Shown in pieces: positions 1 to 6,204 of a stretch of 9,555 nucleotides of DNA. Below the pieces are notes generated by a model. The model was given only the letters and a program-made list of their open reading frames with translations, was not told the DNA's origin and ran no database searches. The stretch is from Bacteroidota bacterium. Its GTDB lineage: Bacteria; Bacteroidota; Bacteroidia; Chitinophagales; Chitinophagaceae. The stretch is taken from assembly GCA_026391115.1 (NCBI GenBank), contig JAPLER010000202.1:1-9555 (forward strand). Reading direction: 5' to 3'. How positions within the stretch are numbered: position 1 is the stretch's first letter; each line of letters begins with the position of its first letter. A program made the position numbers and the translations under genes.

Positions 1-1052
1 ATATCGTAAGGGTCACCAACAGGATTAGGTTGACCTGTAACAGCAGAAGCTTTGTAATCATTGTCACAAGCTACACCAGTTGGATTACCATTAATAACTA
101 ACCCCCCTGCACCTGTACTAAAAGTTTGTCCTAAATCAAAATTAGCACTTCCAATAATTAATGTAATATGAGAATGACTTTTGGGTGCTAAAGAATATGG
201 GTCGTTATTAAACTGTCCCAATGCAGTGTCGCTTGCGGCTGTAGTGTAGATAATATTTTGATTATTTGCAACAAGATTAAAATGAATGCCAACTTCTTGT
301 TCATACACTCCTGTAACTCTATTTACCGTTGTTACAATTTTTGCCAATACTTGTGCTTTTGTAGGGTTGCTTAACCCTGTAGCTGCCTGTGCGTATTGAT
401 ATGTACAAGCTATTGCCAATCTATAGTTTCTTCTTTGGTTACCAATACATTGTCCAGTAGGAAAAGCTTTACTGGTATTACTAGCAGTGTTGCCTTTATC
501 ATTGATTGTTATTTGTGGTAACTCAATAAAAGCATCTTTTTTAAAAAAATCTTTTTTGTAATAAGTGATATAATCTATAGTTGATTTTTGGTGGTAAGGG
601 TCAATGAAAACACTACCAGTAAATGGCGAAAGAATCATTGCGTGAAAACCCATTTCTGTCATATCAAATCTAATAGTAGCAGCTTTGTCTGTAATGCCTT
701 GCCCAGCATAAGTTTTAATAGTTGGGAAGGCATTTGCTAAACCTTGTTCCATTACTTTACTTTCCCAAACATTAAATTTTGCAGTAGAGCCATCTGGCAT
801 TGGTAATTCTAAAATGGGGGTATTATTTCTGTTGACAAAAGCATTTTCCTCGGAAGGCAATGTTGCTAAAAAACTTTGAAGAGAATTAATATCAAGAGAT
901 ATTGTTTTGTATTTATTGGGAATAATAACTCTTTTTTGAGATGCATTATTCATCAACTTTTCAGCTTTATCAGCAAAAAAATTATTTTGTGCAATTATAT
1001 CATTACTTGCAAACAAAACAAACAAAATTGCCAAACAAGAAATTCTTTTCAT
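1..1052 (-). CDS. Secreted reprolysin-like (M12B-type) zinc metallopeptidase, N-terminal part
   Basis: Partial gene: it starts with ATG at 1052-1050 and runs leftwards off the window, giving 350 codons without a stop. Residues 1-21 form a signal peptide (MKR, then a hydrophobic core, then an IIA cleavage site), so the product is exported. Residues about 25-190 look like the propeptide-like N-terminal region of secreted Bacteroidota reprolysin-like proteases. From about 205 (RRNYRLAIACTYQYA) the metallopeptidase domain begins, with the expected VTTVNRVTGVYEQEVGIHF segment (240-258), a GxGGL stretch (314-318) and the motif VTGQPNPVGDPYD at 338-350. In this family that motif is followed at once by the HExxHxxGxxH zinc site, which therefore lies just outside the window; catalytic residues cannot be verified. 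A T9SS sorting domain is likely at the unseen C-terminus. The gene is divergent from ispF across 58 bases. The family call is from recalled conserved motifs. Confidence 0.82.
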   Translation of the reverse strand, partial: MKRISCLAILFVLFASNDIIAQNNFFADKAEKLMNNASQKRVIIPNKYKTISLDINSLQSFLATLPSEENAFVNRNNTPILELPMPDGSTAKFNVWESKVMEQGLANAFPTIKTYAGQGITDKAATIRFDMTEMGFHAMILSPFTGSVFIDPYHQKSTIDYITYYKKDFFKKDAFIELPQITINDKGNTASNTSKAFPTGQCIGNQRRNYRLAIACTYQYAQAATGLSNPTKAQVLAKIVTTVNRVTGVYEQEVGIHFNLVANNQNIIYTTAASDTALGQFNNDPYSLAPKSHSHITLIIGSANFDLGQTFSTGAGGLVINGNPTGVACDNDYKASAVTGQPNPVGDPYD

Positions 1053-1110
1053 CCTTAAAATATTAGGATTGCAATTTAATGTTTATTTGTAAAATATAAA
1101 ATTAAAAAAA

Positions 1111-1580
1111 ATGCGAATAGGTTCTGGCGTTGATTTTCATCAATTGGTTGAAGGAAGAGATTTATGGATTGGTGGTGTTAAAATCCCACATACAAAAGGA
1201 GCACTTGGACATAGTGATGCCGATGTATTATTACACGCCATTTGCGATGCTTTATTAGGAGCATTATGCCTTGGTGATATTGGTGTTCACTTTCCTGACA
1301 CATCCAACGAATTTAAAAATATTGATAGCAAAATACTCTTGAAAAGGACAATGGAATTGATTGCGAATGAGGGGTATAAAATTATAAATATTGATAGCAC
1401 ACTTTGCTTGCAAGCACCTAAAATTAATATGTCAGTCAAATGCAAGAAGCCATTGCTAACATCTGTAATATAACTTTTAAAGATATTTCTATTAAAGCTA
1501 CAACGACAGAAACTATGGGCTTTGTTGGAAGAGAAGAAGGTTTGGTTGCCTATGCAACTGTTTTATTAGCCAAAGTATAA
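1111..1580 (+). pseudogene. ispF: 2-C-methyl-D-erythritol 2,4-cyclodiphosphate synthase, frameshifted
   Basis: IspF converts CDP-methylerythritol 2-phosphate to the 2,4-cyclodiphosphate in the MEP isoprenoid pathway. Frame 1 begins at ATG 1111 and shows the metal ligands D8 and H10 (GVDFH), HSDAD at 34-38, H42 (LLHAICDALLGA), GDIG 55-58 and FPDTS 61-65, then QAPKIN at 101-106. After AAT 1426-1428 this frame runs into unrelated residues and stops at 1471-1473, giving only 120 residues. The remaining family sequence is intact one frame away: TAT at 1428 starts YVSQMQEAIANI, then KATTTETMGFVGREEG, ending at TAA 1578-1580. Aligned to the E. coli motif APKMLPHIPQM, exactly one proline codon plus one base is missing, so a 4-base deletion (CCTT or TCCT type) explains it; repair would give 157 residues, normal for the family. 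As it stands, frame 1 lacks the C-terminal third, including the TTTE active-site segment. The gene ends 6 bases from the convergent ABC gene. Confidence 0.88.
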
Positions 1581-1586
1581 AGTATT

Positions 1587-2345
1587 CTAGTCTTCACGAA
1601 TACTACGACCTGTTAAGTGTATAAACACATCTTCAAGATTGGCTTGTTTTACTTCTTTTGGTTTTTCAAAACCAGTGGCAACAAGGTCGTCAATTAATTT
1701 ATCTGGCGTAGCCAAAGAAATAATTTTGCCTTCATCAATAATCGCCACTCTATCACAAAGCAATTCTGCTTCGTCCATATAATGTGTGGTAATAATTACA
1801 GTTGTTCCTTCACTTTGAATTTGTTTAATTAAATCCCACAAATTTCTACGTGCTTGTGGGTCTAAGCCAGTTGTAGGTTCATCTAAAAAAATAATCTTTG
1901 GCGTATTGATTAATGTTGTTGCAATAGAAAAACGTTGTTTTTGCCCGCCACTTAGTTCTTTTACTTTGGCTTTAGCTTTATCTCTCAAATTTACTTTATC
2001 AAGCAATTCTAAAGCATTCACATTTTGATTGTATAAGCCATTAAACAAATTGATTAATTCAACTAAATTTAACCCTGGGTAAAACCCACTGCTTTGTAGT
2101 TGCACACCAATTATTTTTTTAATTTCAACAGCTTTTTTATCTAAATCAAATCCAGCAACAGTAACTGTTCCACTGGTTTTTGTTCTTAAAGTTTCAATAA
2201 TTTCAAGCGTTGTAGATTTGCCAGCACCATTGGGACCAAGCAAACCAAAAATTTCACCTTCAAATACTTCAAAACTGATGCTTTTTACGGCCTCAAATTC
2301 GCCATATTTTTTTACTAAATTTTGTACTGATATTATAGGTTGCAT
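1587..2345 (-). CDS. ABC-2 type transporter ATP-binding protein
   Basis: Complete 252-residue cytoplasmic ATPase of the DrrA/CcmA-like ABC-2 exporter class. Visible motifs are Walker A GPNGAGKST (37-45), Q-loop region GVQLQSSGFYPGL (80-92), signature LSGGQKQR (131-138), Walker B IIFLDEP (151-157), D-loop GLDP (160-163) and H-loop TTH (186-188). The C-terminal LEDVFIHLTGR tail (237-247) is typical of this class. All catalytic residues are present. Its ATG directly follows the TAA of the upstream small membrane protein gene with no bases between, which indicates translational coupling. No ABC-2 permease lies nearby: downstream is the convergent ispF, and upstream are the 95-residue protein and E1. 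The substrate is therefore unknown; the partner is either encoded elsewhere or is the small membrane protein. Walker and signature motifs are seen directly; the class is inferred. Confidence 0.93.
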   Translation of the reverse strand: MQPIISVQNLVKKYGEFEAVKSISFEVFEGEIFGLLGPNGAGKSTTLEIIETLRTKTSGTVTVAGFDLDKKAVEIKKIIGVQLQSSGFYPGLNLVELINLFNGLYNQNVNALELLDKVNLRDKAKAKVKELSGGQKQRFSIATTLINTPKIIFLDEPTTGLDPQARRNLWDLIKQIQSEGTTVIITTHYMDEAELLCDRVAIIDEGKIISLATPDKLIDDLVATGFEKPKEVKQANLEDVFIHLTGRSIRED

Positions 2346-2633
2346 TTATGCTAGAATTATGTAGATAATTATTAAAATAATAAGTGCCAATATAGAAAAT
2401 AACTTGTTTCCAATTTGTTTATTAGTTATTAATGTGAATATGCTAAGTATACCAATTGCTAAACCACCAATCAGCATTGGCAATGCAAGAAGCTCAAAAA
2501 CAGCCCCTGTTACAGCAAATTTATAAACATTAAAACTCTTACCAATATACCAAAATACAAGCTCAACCAGACTTAACAAAAAAATAATTATCCCCTTTTT
2601 TGAATGTTCCCAACTAATTGAAATATTTATCAT
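2346..2633 (-). CDS. Small integral membrane protein of unknown function
   Basis: A 95-residue protein that I do not recognise as a named family. It has a short N-terminus (residues 1-13, ending in SKK) followed by three strongly hydrophobic segments at about 14-31, 42-69 (with a PMLIGG kink at 52-57) and 77-95, so it is an inner-membrane protein with almost no soluble part. There is no signal peptide, cysteine motif or obvious catalytic residue. It starts 17 bases after the stop of the upstream E1 gene, and its TAA directly touches the ATG of the ABC ATPase gene, so it is probably cotranscribed with both and coupled to the ATPase. It is too small for an ordinary ABC-2 permease, which has about six helices, but it could be an accessory or a reduced membrane partner. 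That role is inferred only from position. The reading frame is credible because it fits tightly between two firm genes. Confidence 0.72.
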   Translation of the reverse strand: MINISISWEHSKKGIIIFLLSLVELVFWYIGKSFNVYKFAVTGAVFELLALPMLIGGLAIGILSIFTLITNKQIGNKLFSILALIILIIIYIILA

Positions 2634-2650
2634 AGTTAGTTATTTTAAAA

Positions 2651-4027
2651 TTATTCAGCCATCATCTCATTTACAACTCTTATCACATCTTCAACATTTG
2701 GCTTGCTAAAATAATCGCCATCACTACCATAAGCAGGTCTGTGTGCTTGAGCTGTAAGTGTTCTAGGTGCTGCATCAAACCATTTGTAACCACCTTGTTC
2801 TTCCATCACTTTATTAAACATATATGCAGCCGCACCACCTGGCACATCCTCATCTACAAATAAAATTCTATTGGTTTTCTTTAAGCTATTAACTATGTTA
2901 TGATGAATATCAAAAGGTAATAATGTTTGCACATCAATGATTTCACAGCTTACGTTTTGTTTTTCCAAACGTTCAGCAGCTTCGCTAATAATTCTTAATG
3001 TAGAGCCATAACTTACAATCGTAATATCTGTACCTTGTTTAATGGTTTCAGCAACACCTAATGGCACAGTAAATTCCATTAAGTTAGCTGGCATTTTTTC
3101 TTTTAAACGATAGCCGTTTAAACATTCAATTACAATTCCTGGGTCATTGCTTTGTAGCAAAGTGTTATACATACCAACAGCTTGCACCATATTGCGTGGC
3201 ACACATACATACATTCCACGAAGTGCATTTAAAATCATTCCCATTGGACTACCACTATGCCACACACCTTCTAATCTATGCCCTCTTGTTCTTATAATCA
3301 ATGGGCAACTTTGCTGTCCTTTTGTTCTGTAGTGTAGTGTAGCAACATCATCACTTAAAGTTTGAATTGCATATAACAAATAATCTAAATATTGAATTTC
3401 TGCAATAGGTCTCAATCCACGAACAGCCATACCAATTGCTTGTCCTGCAATAGTTGCTTCTCTAATACCTACATCAAAAATTCTTTCTTCACCATATTTC
3501 TTTTGCAATCCTGCAAAGCCTTGATTTACATCACCAATAAAACCTAAATCTTCTCCAAATGCAACAACCAAAGGGTTTGAAGCAAAAAGATTATCCCAAT
3601 ATTTATTTAAAATTTCATACCCATTTAATTGTTCTGCATCAAAACTTATCCAAGGTTTTACTTCAGTTACACGCATTGCACTTTTAATGCCTTGATTGTA
3701 TAAATGAGAGTTGAATAAATCTTTATTTTGGGCAACTAATTGTTGATAATAATTTCTAACTTCTTCATTAGATGATGCATCAGTAACCAATTCAGTTGCC
3801 AAGCACAAACTTTGCATTACATCTCTACGCAATGGCTCTCGTATTGCAGTTAAATTATTCGCAATTTGTTGTACTTGATGATATATTTCCATATCAGTAA
3901 CATTCATTGCAGCTATTACTTCTGCTGCTTTTTTTACTTGTTCTTTTATTGGTGATTGAAATTTTTCCCAGGCTCTATTTTTACTATCTCTTACAAAATC
4001 TCTTGCTTCATTTTCTATACTTATCAA
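2651..4027 (-). CDS. 2-oxo acid dehydrogenase E1, beta half (3' fragment of an alpha/beta fusion gene)
   Basis: This frame encodes the linker and beta half of a thiamine-diphosphate E1 (branched-chain 2-oxo acid dehydrogenase type). Counting from the TTG at 4027, residues 1-130 are a helical linker, 135-320 the transketolase-type pyrimidine-binding domain with VVAFGED at 154-160 (the Glu that activates thiamine diphosphate), DVGIREATIAGQAIG 185-199 and WHSGSP 256-261, and 330-455 the transketolase C-terminal domain with VSYGST 338-343, DVQTLLPFD 365-373 and VDEDVPGG 391-398. TTG is only the formal start: the frame continues upstream as FDCNKKFKDWILENAIASEEE, which is ordinary family sequence, so no real initiation site is evident here. 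The gene is the continuation of the alpha half at 4054-4983 and was separated by a deletion and frameshift near 4090. First in-frame ATGs are at 3907 and 3892, inside the linker. The small membrane protein gene follows after 17 bases. Confidence 0.88.
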   Translation of the reverse strand: MISIENEARDFVRDSKNRAWEKFQSPIKEQVKKAAEVIAAMNVTDMEIYHQVQQIANNLTAIREPLRRDVMQSLCLATELVTDASSNEEVRNYYQQLVAQNKDLFNSHLYNQGIKSAMRVTEVKPWISFDAEQLNGYEILNKYWDNLFASNPLVVAFGEDLGFIGDVNQGFAGLQKKYGEERIFDVGIREATIAGQAIGMAVRGLRPIAEIQYLDYLLYAIQTLSDDVATLHYRTKGQQSCPLIIRTRGHRLEGVWHSGSPMGMILNALRGMYVCVPRNMVQAVGMYNTLLQSNDPGIVIECLNGYRLKEKMPANLMEFTVPLGVAETIKQGTDITIVSYGSTLRIISEAAERLEKQNVSCEIIDVQTLLPFDIHHNIVNSLKKTNRILFVDEDVPGGAAAYMFNKVMEEQGGYKWFDAAPRTLTAQAHRPAYGSDGDYFSKPNVEDVIRVVNEMMAE

Positions 4028-4053
4028 CTCTTCTTCACTTGCTATGGCATTTT

Positions 4054-4095
4054 CTAAAATCCAATCTTTAAATTTTTTATTGCAATCAAAATGTG
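4054..4095 (-). other. E1 alpha/beta junction: deletion, frame change and overlapping slippery heptamers
   Basis: On the minus strand the His codon of QPQGH is 4095-4093. From TTT 4090-4088 the family sequence FDCNKKFKDWILE is found one frame back, so roughly 20 codons plus one base are absent between them (length 1 modulo 3; the codon count is from memory of homologues). Between this point and the alpha-frame TAG (4056-4054) lie A AAA AAT (4078-4072) and A AAT TTA (4075-4069), both phased as X XXY YYZ to the alpha frame. A -1 slip there leads into KDWILENAIASEEE and the whole beta half. I see no strong stem-loop just downstream, only a tiny ATTTT/AAAAT inverted repeat. The frame relationship is directly visible; frameshifting itself is hypothetical. 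Confidence 0.75.
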
Positions 4096-4983
4096 CCCTT
4101 GTGGTTGTGTAATTTCTTGCACGTGAAAAATAGCAGGTGCGTGTGTTTCTCTCATCTTTTGAATACCTGCTTCAAACACTTCACACATCTCTGCATAATC
4201 CCAACCTTTTACTTTATAAATGTGTAAACCGTTGGTATCTTTTTCTTTTTGAAAACCAGACAAAGCATGACTTATAGAGCCTTTTGTTGTCTGATATTTA
4301 TTTGGAACAGAAATACCATAACCATCATCCCACACAAAAATTGCCAAAGGAATTTGCATTACACCAGCCGCATTTACGCTTTCCCAAAAATGTCCTTCAC
4401 TTGTGCTTGCATCGCCAATAGTACAAAAGCAAACTTCATTTCCATTATGGCTTAAATCTGTTTTATTCCAAAGTTGTTGAATGTGCCTAAAAGATTTTGA
4501 TGCTAAAGCCAAACCCACTGCACGTGGCATTTGACCAGCAGTTGGCGATATATCTGCACTAATGTTTTTTCTATTGGCTAGGTCTAAAAAACTACCATTG
4601 TCATCAACATTTCTAGTAGAAAAATGAGCTACCATTTGTCTACCAGCACTAAAAGGCTCGTTATTCACATCTGGGTCGGCATACATTTGAGCAAAGAATT
4701 GTTCAACACTGGCAAGCCCACTAGCAAACATAAAAGTTTGGTCACGGTAGTAGCCACTTCTAAAATCACCAGCACCAAAACTTTTTGCCATTGCAATTTG
4801 AGCTAACTCCTTACCATCTCCAAAAATGCCAAACTTTGCTTTACCAGTAAGCACTTCACGCCTTCCAAGCAAACTTGTTTCTCTGCTAACTTGTGCAATT
4901 CTATAGTCTGTCAAAACTTGATGTTTAAAAGCATCATAGCTCAATTCCTCGTTGCTGTATGTAAATGTTAATGTTTCTTCCAT
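4054..4983 (-). CDS. 2-oxo acid dehydrogenase E1, alpha half (5' fragment of an alpha/beta fusion gene)
   Basis: Encodes the alpha part of the E1 component, which decarboxylates a 2-oxo acid (probably branched-chain, possibly pyruvate) and passes the acyl group to E2. I choose ATG 4983-4981; the frame also has a TTG two codons upstream. Motifs are GKAKFGIFGDGKELAQIAMA (47-66), SGYYRDQ (76-82, diphosphate/TPP region), ISADISPTAGQMPRAVGLALA (141-161) and the Mg-TPP motif GDASTSEG (190-197) running to VWDDGYGIS (217-225); GDA and DD replace the usual GDG and NN, as in Bacteroidota homologues I recall. Family sequence ends at QPQGH (293-297). The expected STSGSHERYK loop (the counterpart of the phosphorylation/TPP loop of mammalian BCKDH) and about ten following residues are missing. 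Twelve aberrant residues and TAG follow, giving 309 residues. E1-beta continues in the -1 frame. The gene is divergent from fabI. Confidence 0.88.
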   Translation of the reverse strand: MEETLTFTYSNEELSYDAFKHQVLTDYRIAQVSRETSLLGRREVLTGKAKFGIFGDGKELAQIAMAKSFGAGDFRSGYYRDQTFMFASGLASVEQFFAQMYADPDVNNEPFSAGRQMVAHFSTRNVDDNGSFLDLANRKNISADISPTAGQMPRAVGLALASKSFRHIQQLWNKTDLSHNGNEVCFCTIGDASTSEGHFWESVNAAGVMQIPLAIFVWDDGYGISVPNKYQTTKGSISHALSGFQKEKDTNGLHIYKVKGWDYAEMCEVFEAGIQKMRETHAPAIFHVQEITQPQGHILIAIKNLKIGF

Positions 4984-5218
4984 AATCAAATATAAACGTT
5001 AGAAGGTTTGTAAAATAGTATTGCAAAATAAAGACTATTGACCTTACTTATTTAATATTTATCTACTTCATTATTTGCTTTCTTAATAAAAAATTTGAAG
5101 ACATATTCAATAACGCAAAAATGAAAATCAAACAAATGCCTGTACTATCAGCAAATATTTGAAATTACATAGTTTACAAATAGACATTCGCCTTACATTT
5201 GTTTTTTAAAAATACAAT
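4984..5218. promoter_or_regulatory. Divergent intergenic region between E1 and fabI
   Basis: This 235-base AT-rich region separates two divergently transcribed genes and must carry both promoters unless E1 is read from elsewhere. It holds no credible ORF; the longest ATG frame, at 5121, is 13 codons. It contains a perfect 10-base palindrome CAAATATTTG at 5152-5161, which might be an operator half or chance in AT-rich DNA. The fabI -7 candidate is listed separately. No riboswitch-like fold or T-box is apparent. Confidence 0.5.
5194..5201 (+). promoter_or_regulatory. Candidate Bacteroidota -7 element for fabI
   Basis: TACATTTG is an exact match to the TAnnTTTG -7 consensus of Bacteroidota housekeeping promoters and lies 17 bases before the fabI ATG. 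The -33 TTG element is imperfect: TTTAC at 5173-5177 is at about the right spacing, while the nearest exact TTTG (5158-5161) is too far away. Transcription would start near 5207-5210, giving a short A-rich leader with no Shine-Dalgarno site, which is normal for the phylum. Confidence 0.45.
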
Positions 5219-6031
5219 ATGAGTAATAACTTACTAAAAAGTAAACGTGGAATTATTTTTGGTGCTTTAAATGACCAATCAATAGCATGGAAAGCTGCTG
5301 AAAAATGTTTTGAGCAAGGTGCCTCAATAGTTTTAACCAACGCTCCTATTGCTTTGCGTATGGGCGAAATCAATAAATTGGCAGAAAAAATTAATGCTCC
5401 AGTTATTGGTGCAGATGTAACTAATATGGAAGATTTAAAAAATCTTTTTGAAAAATCTATAGAGCATCTTGGTGGTAAAATTGATTTTGTATTGCATAGT
5501 GTAGGTATGAGTATGAACATTAGAAAAGGCAATCATTATACAAAACTAAATCACGAATTAGAGTATAAAACACTTGATATTTCAGCTTTAAGTTTACATA
5601 GAGTTTGTCAAACTGCTTATGAAATGGATGCAATGAGTGAATGGGGCAGTATTGTAGGATTAACATATATTGCTGCACAAAGAGTATTTCCTGACTATAA
5701 CGAAATGGCAGATGCAAAAGCTTTACTAGAAAGTATTGCACGTAGTTTTGGCTATCATTATGGTGTTAAAAATAAAGTGAGAATTAACACTATTTCTCAG
5801 TCTCCTACAAGGACTACGGCTGGTAGTGGGGTAAAAGGATTTGATGGCTTTATTAACTATGCAGAAAAAATGAGTCCATTGGGCAATGCAAGTGCCGAAG
5901 ATTGTGCTAACTATTGTGTTACTTTATTTAGTGATTTAACAAGAATGGTAACAATGCAGAATCTTTTTCATGATGGAGGATTTAGCCTTACAGGAGTTAC
6001 ACAAGCTGTAATAGAACAAATGGAAAAATAA
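5219..6031 (+). CDS. fabI: Enoyl-[acyl-carrier-protein] reductase (NADH)
   Basis: Complete 270-residue short-chain dehydrogenase-type enoyl-ACP reductase, which performs the last reduction of each fatty-acid elongation cycle in the cytoplasm. The N-terminal Rossmann segment has GIIFGALNDQSIAW (11-24), the SIAW signature that distinguishes FabI from ordinary SDRs. GADV follows at 64-67 and LHSVG at 92-96. The catalytic set is LTYIAAQRVFPDYNEMADAK: Y150 and Y160 with K167 in the FabI Y-x6-K spacing. The substrate/cofactor loop reads RINTISQSPTRTTAGSG (188-204), with SQSPT where E. coli-type enzymes have SAGPI, a variant I recall from Bacteroidota. HDGGFSLTG (251-259) closes the domain. Length and start are normal. 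It is monocistronic, with an upstream -7 element and a strong terminator 20 bases after the stop. It is divergent from the E1 gene, which could supply branched primers for the same pathway. Confidence 0.95.
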   Translation: MSNNLLKSKRGIIFGALNDQSIAWKAAEKCFEQGASIVLTNAPIALRMGEINKLAEKINAPVIGADVTNMEDLKNLFEKSIEHLGGKIDFVLHSVGMSMNIRKGNHYTKLNHELEYKTLDISALSLHRVCQTAYEMDAMSEWGSIVGLTYIAAQRVFPDYNEMADAKALLESIARSFGYHYGVKNKVRINTISQSPTRTTAGSGVKGFDGFINYAEKMSPLGNASAEDCANYCVTLFSDLTRMVTMQNLFHDGGFSLTGVTQAVIEQMEK

Positions 6032-6051
6032 TTATTTGAATATTTTTATTT

Positions 6052-6088
6052 AAAAGAAAACCACTTTAAGAGTGGTTTTCTTTTTTTT
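6052..6088 (+). terminator. Intrinsic terminator of fabI
   Basis: Perfect 14-base-pair inverted repeat, AAAAGAAAACCACT (6052-6065) with AGTGGTTTTCTTTT (6071-6084), loop TTAAG, and a T run continuing to 6088. It begins 20 bases after the fabI stop. The A-rich left arm could also let it act on the opposite strand, but no minus-strand gene ends here. Confidence 0.9.
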
Positions 6089-6101
6089 GAATACTTTAAT
6101 A

Positions 6102-6109
6102 TAGATTTG
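6102..6109 (+). promoter_or_regulatory. Candidate -7 element upstream of the T9SS cargo gene
   Basis: TAGATTTG matches TAnnTTTG exactly, 95 bases before the ATG at 6205. The -33 region falls in the T-tract of the fabI terminator and shows no clear TTG at the right spacing, so the match is weaker than the sequence alone suggests. If used, the leader would be about 85-90 bases and would contain the palindrome at 6162-6171. Confidence 0.3.
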
Positions 6110-6161
6110 AAAAAAAATTAAACCCCCAAGCAACGTTTTTGTCGTTTTTGTTATCTATATA

Positions 6162-6171
6162 GTTAGCTAAC
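6162..6171. repeat. Perfect 10-base palindrome in the T9SS cargo gene leader
   Basis: GTTAGCTAAC is its own reverse complement, 33 bases before the start codon of the secreted protein gene. It could be a regulator site or an AT-rich coincidence. No second copy is seen elsewhere in this intergenic region. Confidence 0.4.
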
Positions 6172-6204
6172 CTTTTTATAAAAATTATCACGCTTCATTC
6201 CTTT

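Noticed and set aside
876..1058. 60-codon plus-strand ORF opposite the protease gene
   Set aside because: It lies antisense within the signal peptide and early coding region of a well-supported minus-strand gene, and its product is Lys/Ile/Asn-rich with no family features.
1428..1473. Programmed frameshift in ispF
   Set aside because: There is no X XXY YYZ heptamer in the right phase near the break, and the missing proline codon shows that bases are absent, not merely shifted.
1581..1604. Inverted repeat AGTATTC/GAATACT between ispF and the ABC gene as a terminator
   Set aside because: It is only 7 base pairs with a 10-base loop and no T-tract, and it overlaps the ABC coding end.
3147..3332. 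Plus-strand ORF inside the E1 beta half
   Set aside because: It is a shadow of the conserved transketolase-type domain on the other strand.
4249..4806. Two plus-strand ORFs (4249-4455 and 4624-4806) within the E1 alpha half
   Set aside because: Both are antisense to strongly conserved TPP-binding sequence and have no recognisable content.
4987..4994. TATATTTG on the minus strand as the E1 -7 promoter element
   Set aside because: It matches TAnnTTTG but lies three bases before the ATG, so transcription would begin inside or after the start codon, and there is no well-spaced -33 TTG.
5121..5162. A 13-codon ATG frame in the E1-fabI spacer as a leader peptide
   Set aside because: It has no run of regulatory codons and no terminator/antiterminator fold, and its length is expected by chance.
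5206..5741. Minus-strand ORFs opposite fabI
   Set aside because: They overlap the catalytic core of fabI on the opposite strand and look like its complement.
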